Shown here: positions 5,662 to 8,441 of the stretch, piece after piece
Layout: each line of letters starts with the position of its first letter
Numbering within the stretch: position 1 is the first letter of the stretch
Assembly (NCBI GenBank): GCA_964597535.1
Contig: CAZQYB010000116.1
Coordinates: 1 to 8,441 of the forward strand
Source of the DNA: CAZQYB01 sp964597535
GTDB lineage: Bacteria > Planctomycetota > Phycisphaerae > Sedimentisphaerales > Anaerobacaceae
Reading direction: 5' to 3'
DNA length: 8,441 bases
Made by a program: the position numbers and the translations under genes
The notes under the pieces: model-generated
Seen by the model: the letters and a program-made list of their open reading frames with translations, nothing else
What the model was told of the DNA's origin: nothing
Databases searched by the model: none

Positions 5662-7029
5662 ATGAAGAAATTTCTGATAGCAGATTTGACCAGCATAATA
5701 AAGGCACACGAGCCACGAGTCACGAGCGACGAGCGACGTTTTTTCACAGGCGTAAGTACTGATTCGCGAACTATCAAACCCGGCGATTGTTTTTTTGCAA
5801 TTGTCGGTGAGGATTCCGACGGCCATGATTATGTAGCTGACGCCTTTGCCAAAGGTGCCGCCTGCGCCGTGGTCGGCAGGGACGCCGGAAGCGATGATTT
5901 TGCCGGCAAAACAATTCTAAAGGTCGGCGATACCGTAAAGGCCCTCGGCGATTTTGCCTGTGAATACCGTCGGAGGATGGACTTCAGGGTTGTCGCAATA
6001 ACCGGCTCCGTAGGCAAAACAACAACAAGGCAAATCGCTTATCACGTCTTAAGTCGGCGCTTCCGTGCGTTTCAGGCACCGAAGAATTTTAATAACTATC
6101 TCGGCCTGCCTCTGACGCTGCTCGGCGCCGACCACGATGATGAAATTGTTCTCGCCGAGCTTGGCAGCAATCACCCCGGCGAAATCGCTTACCTGACGCG
6201 AATCGCCCAGCCCGACATCGCTGTTGTTACCAACGTCTATCCAGCCCATCTGGCCGGGCTCCGTAACCTTAAAACCATAACCCAGGAAAAGTTGTCTATA
6301 TCCGAAGGATTGCGGAGCGATGGTATTCTGATAGTCAACGCTGATATCGTGAATCGCACGAACCACCGGATTGTAACTTTCGGCACATCAGTTGAATGTG
6401 ATATACAGGCGAAAGACACCACTTATGACCAGCTCGGCAGCCGGTTTACCATTGACGGCACCGAAGTTTGGCTGCCGTTACCAGGCCGGGGCAATCTCGA
6501 AAATGCACTCGCCGCCTGGGCCGTTTGCAGCCGGCTTGGAATAAATATTGACGACTTCGCTCGCGACGTAAAAACTCTGCTGCCGGTGCCTATGCGCACT
6601 GAGCTGCTGCAAATCCGCACGCTGACCGTATTGAACGATTGCTACAATGCAAACCCGGCCTCAATGAAAAATGCACTGGACATATTGGCGAATATTGGCT
6701 CATCTGAAAAACGCCGATTGGTTTTTATCTGCGGCGATATGGCCGAACTCGGACCCCAGGGCCGAAAACTGCACACAGAGCTGGGGGCTTCTGTCGCACA
6801 GGCCAGGGTCCAGCTTCTACTTGCCGTTGGCGGGTTTGCGCAAATCACCGCCGAGGCCGCAAAACAAAACGCCATACGCGATTTACAGGCAAAGTGTTTC
6901 AAAGATACCGCTTCAGTTTGTAATAATCTGATAAAATTCGTAAAAGAGGACGATATAATATTAGTCAAAGGTTCGCGAGTGGCCAAACTGGAAAGGGCTG
7001 TCGAAAAGCTGAAAGAGCTCTTTTTGTGA
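5662..7029 (+). CDS. murF: UDP-N-acetylmuramoyl-tripeptide--D-alanyl-D-alanine ligase
   Basis: A cytoplasmic Mur ligase of 455 residues from ATG 5662. It joins D-Ala-D-Ala to the UDP-MurNAc-tripeptide made by MurE. A TTG at 5620 would add 14 residues, but the ATG gives the usual MurF N-terminus (MKKFLIADL). Motifs: FFTGVSTDSRTIKPGDCFFA (27-46), P-loop TGSVGKTTT (114-122), FNNYLGLPLTLL (143-154), ELGSNHPGEI (166-175), PAHLAGL (194-200) with metal-ligand His196, probable carbamylated Lys210, NALAA (281-285), NDCYNANPASM (325-335), GDMAELG (358-364) and VKGSR (435-439). Two usually conserved positions differ: the Glu after PAHL is Ala198, and G-x-H-N reads G-R-G-N. Residues 16-26 are encoded by an ACGAGYS repeat. 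No ribosome binding site is evident. Confidence 0.96.
   Translation: MKKFLIADLTSIIKAHEPRVTSDERRFFTGVSTDSRTIKPGDCFFAIVGEDSDGHDYVADAFAKGAACAVVGRDAGSDDFAGKTILKVGDTVKALGDFACEYRRRMDFRVVAITGSVGKTTTRQIAYHVLSRRFRAFQAPKNFNNYLGLPLTLLGADHDDEIVLAELGSNHPGEIAYLTRIAQPDIAVVTNVYPAHLAGLRNLKTITQEKLSISEGLRSDGILIVNADIVNRTNHRIVTFGTSVECDIQAKDTTYDQLGSRFTIDGTEVWLPLPGRGNLENALAAWAVCSRLGINIDDFARDVKTLLPVPMRTELLQIRTLTVLNDCYNANPASMKNALDILANIGSSEKRRLVFICGDMAELGPQGRKLHTELGASVAQARVQLLLAVGGFAQITAEAAKQNAIRDLQAKCFKDTASVCNNLIKFVKEDDIILVKGSRVAKLERAVEKLKELFL
5708..5738 (+). repeat. ACGAGYS 7-bp tandem repeat, copy 3, inside murF
   Basis: Four 7-bp units (ACGAGCC, ACGAGTC, then ACGAGCG twice) plus a partial ACG. It encodes H-E-P-R-V-T-S-D-E-R-R between the first helix of MurF and the FTGVSTDSR strand, a junction where family members vary in length. 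Same unit and copy number as the two arrays in murE. Confidence 0.85.
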
Positions 7030-7037
7030 GACGAGAG

Positions 7038-7126
7038 AAAAAGCAAATGTCAAAATATCGAGATTAGACACCAAGATGCAACAGTTCGGGTTTCTCTTTG
7101 CATTTTGATTTGTCATTTTGCTTTTT
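7038..7126. repeat. Imperfect inverted repeat in the murF-mraY spacer
   Basis: Bases 7038-7056 and the reverse complement of 7108-7126 share their first ten bases (AAAAAGCAAA), then TG and CAAA after a one-base gap. The arms are 51 bp apart. A transcript through the murF-mraY gap could fold here, but no clean terminator with a T-run after a GC stem is present. Confidence 0.5.
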
Positions 7127-7145
7127 GATTTTTAATTTTTGATTT
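7101..7145 (+). repeat. AT-rich 7-bp-period repeat upstream of mraY
   Basis: From 7101 the sequence can be cut into 7-base blocks of similar make-up: CATTTTG, ATTTGTC and ATTTTGC, then TTTTTGA, TTTTTAA, TTTTTGA. It is T-rich on the coding strand, noncoding, and ends 16 bases before the mraY start. It shares the 7-bp period of the ACGAGYS arrays but not their sequence. Confidence 0.65.
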
Positions 7146-7161
7146 CGCTGCGAGATACGAA

Positions 7162-8295
7162 ATGATATACCATTTGTTACGGCATTTACGCGTGGAAGAA
7201 CTGCTGCACTTTTACGCCTATCGCTACGTGATGTTTCGCTCTGTAGCAGCCGTTCTGACCAGCTTGCTGATTGCCGTTTTGATTGGCCCTAAGATTATTC
7301 GCTGGCTGATGCGAAAAAAAATCGGCGACCGTCCGGAGTTTCACCACGCCGCCTTGAACGAATTGACCAGAGAAAAGGCCAATACGCCCACGATGGGCGG
7401 ACTTATAATCATATTTTCGACCTTAGCGACCACTTTACTATGGGCAAAGTTGAACAATCCTTTTGTTCAAAAGGCCATCGTCTTAATGATATGGTTTGGC
7501 TGCCTCGGCGGTGTCGATGACTGGCTCAAACTAACCAGTGCTATTCGACACCGAAGCAGGAACGGATTGAAACCCTGGGAAAAGCTCCTCTTTCAAATCG
7601 GCGGAGCTGTCTTAATCGCCTCGTTTTTATACGCCGATTTTACAAACATAGCCGATGGTAAACAGTTTTGGCTGCCCTTCTACAAACACGGCCTGCCGTT
7701 AGCTCCCTGGGTATTTGTCTTAATCGCCATTTTTTATATCTCCGCCACCAGCAATGCTGTCAATCTTACCGACGGTATGGATGGATTGGCTGCCGGCTGT
7801 GTGGGAATGGTCAGTCTGGTACTGGTTATTCTCTGCTACGTCACCTCCGAGACGATGACACGGACAACTCCTGTTACCTGGGCTATGTATCTCCTGCTGC
7901 CGCATATACCACAGGCCGGCGAGTTGAGCATCTTTTACTCGGCAATCCTGGGCGCAGTGCTCGGCTTTTTGTGGTTTAACTGCCATCCCGCCCAGACCTT
8001 TATGGGAGATGTGGGCTCACTGCCTTTAGGAGCCGCTATGGGCTACGGTGCGCTGGTTACGAGAAATGAAATCCTCCTCTTCGTCATTGGCGGCGTTTTC
8101 GTCATCGAATTGTTTAGTGTAGTCCTGCAGGTAACCTATTTCAGATATACCGGCGGTCAACGGCTTTTCAGGTGCGCCCCCATTCACCACCACTTCCACT
8201 TAGCCGGCTGGAGCGAACCGCAGGTCGTAGTCCGTTTTTGGCTCCTCGCTGCTGCCTTTGCCGCCCTCGCCCTCGCAACGCTGAAAATCCGCTAA
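7162..8295 (+). CDS. mraY: Phospho-N-acetylmuramoyl-pentapeptide-transferase
   Basis: A 377-residue polytopic membrane enzyme that transfers phospho-MurNAc-pentapeptide from UDP to undecaprenyl phosphate, making lipid I. Family motifs are all present: KANTPTMGG (72-80), the catalytic aspartate pair Asp119-Asp120 in GGVDDWLKL, NAVNLTDGMDGLAAG (198-212), FMGDVGSLPLG (280-290) with the third key aspartate Asp283, and the cytoplasmic loop APIHHHFHLAGW (339-350). Hydrophobic helices are visible from about residues 26-48, 79-95, 105-116, 144-158, 182-196, 211-226, 259-273, 302-322 and 357-373. The N-terminal 25 residues, before the first helix, are typical of the longer MraY forms. It lies 132 bp after murF across an AT-rich repeat region and has no strong ribosome binding site. 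Downstream murD/ftsW, common partners elsewhere, are absent. Confidence 0.97.
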   Translation: MIYHLLRHLRVEELLHFYAYRYVMFRSVAAVLTSLLIAVLIGPKIIRWLMRKKIGDRPEFHHAALNELTREKANTPTMGGLIIIFSTLATTLLWAKLNNPFVQKAIVLMIWFGCLGGVDDWLKLTSAIRHRSRNGLKPWEKLLFQIGGAVLIASFLYADFTNIADGKQFWLPFYKHGLPLAPWVFVLIAIFYISATSNAVNLTDGMDGLAAGCVGMVSLVLVILCYVTSETMTRTTPVTWAMYLLLPHIPQAGELSIFYSAILGAVLGFLWFNCHPAQTFMGDVGSLPLGAAMGYGALVTRNEILLFVIGGVFVIELFSVVLQVTYFRYTGGQRLFRCAPIHHHFHLAGWSEPQVVVRFWLLAAAFAALALATLKIR

Positions 8296-8316
8296 GCCGG
8301 CTGCCGCCAAACCCGA

Positions 8317-8439
8317 TTATTGTTCGTAATGCTCTTCGATGTGGATTTGAACGTTCTTCCTGTATGCATCTGAATCGTCCGAACCGAGTTTATCTAATTT
8401 TCTCTGTGCCAGAAAAATTTTGACGGCGGTAATCCCGCA
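8317..8439 (-). CDS. 3' end of an unrecognised minus-strand gene (partial)
   Basis: On the minus strand an open frame enters from the right edge and ends with TAA at 8317-8319, giving 40 residues that finish with QIHIEEHYEQ. The composition is soluble and charged, with a likely amphipathic helix (VKIFLAQRKLDKLG) followed by an acidic tail, and reads like a genuine protein C-terminus. The other two minus frames are closed by stops within the same stretch. It converges on mraY with a 21-bp gap. The family is not recognised, and no function is proposed. The 40 residues are too few to exclude chance openness. Confidence 0.5.
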   Translation of the reverse strand, partial: CGITAVKIFLAQRKLDKLGSDDSDAYRKNVQIHIEEHYEQ

Positions 8440-8441
8440 GC

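Noticed and set aside
3465..5738. CRISPR array or phage attachment sites as explanation of the heptamer arrays
   Set aside because: The units are 7 bp and contiguous with no spacers, and they lie inside intact coding frames; no cas, integrase or transposase gene is present.
7720..7986. Minus-strand frame of 88 codons within mraY
   Set aside because: Antisense to the strongly conserved MraY catalytic region and without any motif of its own.

Overview
The window looks like a piece of a moderate-GC Gram-negative-type bacterial chromosome, most likely a planctomycete of the Phycisphaerae/Sedimentisphaerales kind. This assignment is inference. It rests on the style of the lipoprotein phosphoesterase and transglutaminase-like protein, weak or absent Shine-Dalgarno sequences before the mur genes, a MurE with the meso-diaminopimelate recognition motif, and 7-bp-period repeats inside coding sequence. 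No RNA genes, insertion sequences or CRISPR arrays were seen.

Left part (1-3134): the C-terminal part of the single-strand exonuclease RecJ (5' end outside the window), then 21 bp later a metallophosphoesterase lipoprotein, probably in the same transcript and closed by a good intrinsic terminator at 1602-1640. Facing it on the minus strand is a secreted transglutaminase/protease-like protein with an intact Cys-His-Asp triad.

Central and right part (3273-8295): a reduced peptidoglycan-precursor cluster, murE, murF and mraY, all on the plus strand. MurE adds meso-DAP to UDP-MurNAc-dipeptide, MurF adds D-Ala-D-Ala, and MraY moves the finished phospho-MurNAc-pentapeptide onto the undecaprenyl carrier in the membrane. 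Between murE and murF sits a complete type II toxin-antitoxin module, higB-higA, on the opposite strand. It has its own near-consensus promoter (TTGACT, 17 bp, TATAAT) whose spacer is filled by a perfect 7-bp-arm inverted repeat, an obvious candidate for the HigA operator. murF therefore probably needs its own promoter, and a candidate lies in the divergent spacer.

The most unusual signal is a set of short 7-bp-period tandem repeats of the form ACGAGYS. About four units occur at three separate places, twice within murE and once within murF, each time in a variable loop and each time in frame. A second, AT-rich 7-bp-period repeat lies directly before mraY. The cluster stops after mraY: what follows is the 3' end of an unrecognised minus-strand gene.
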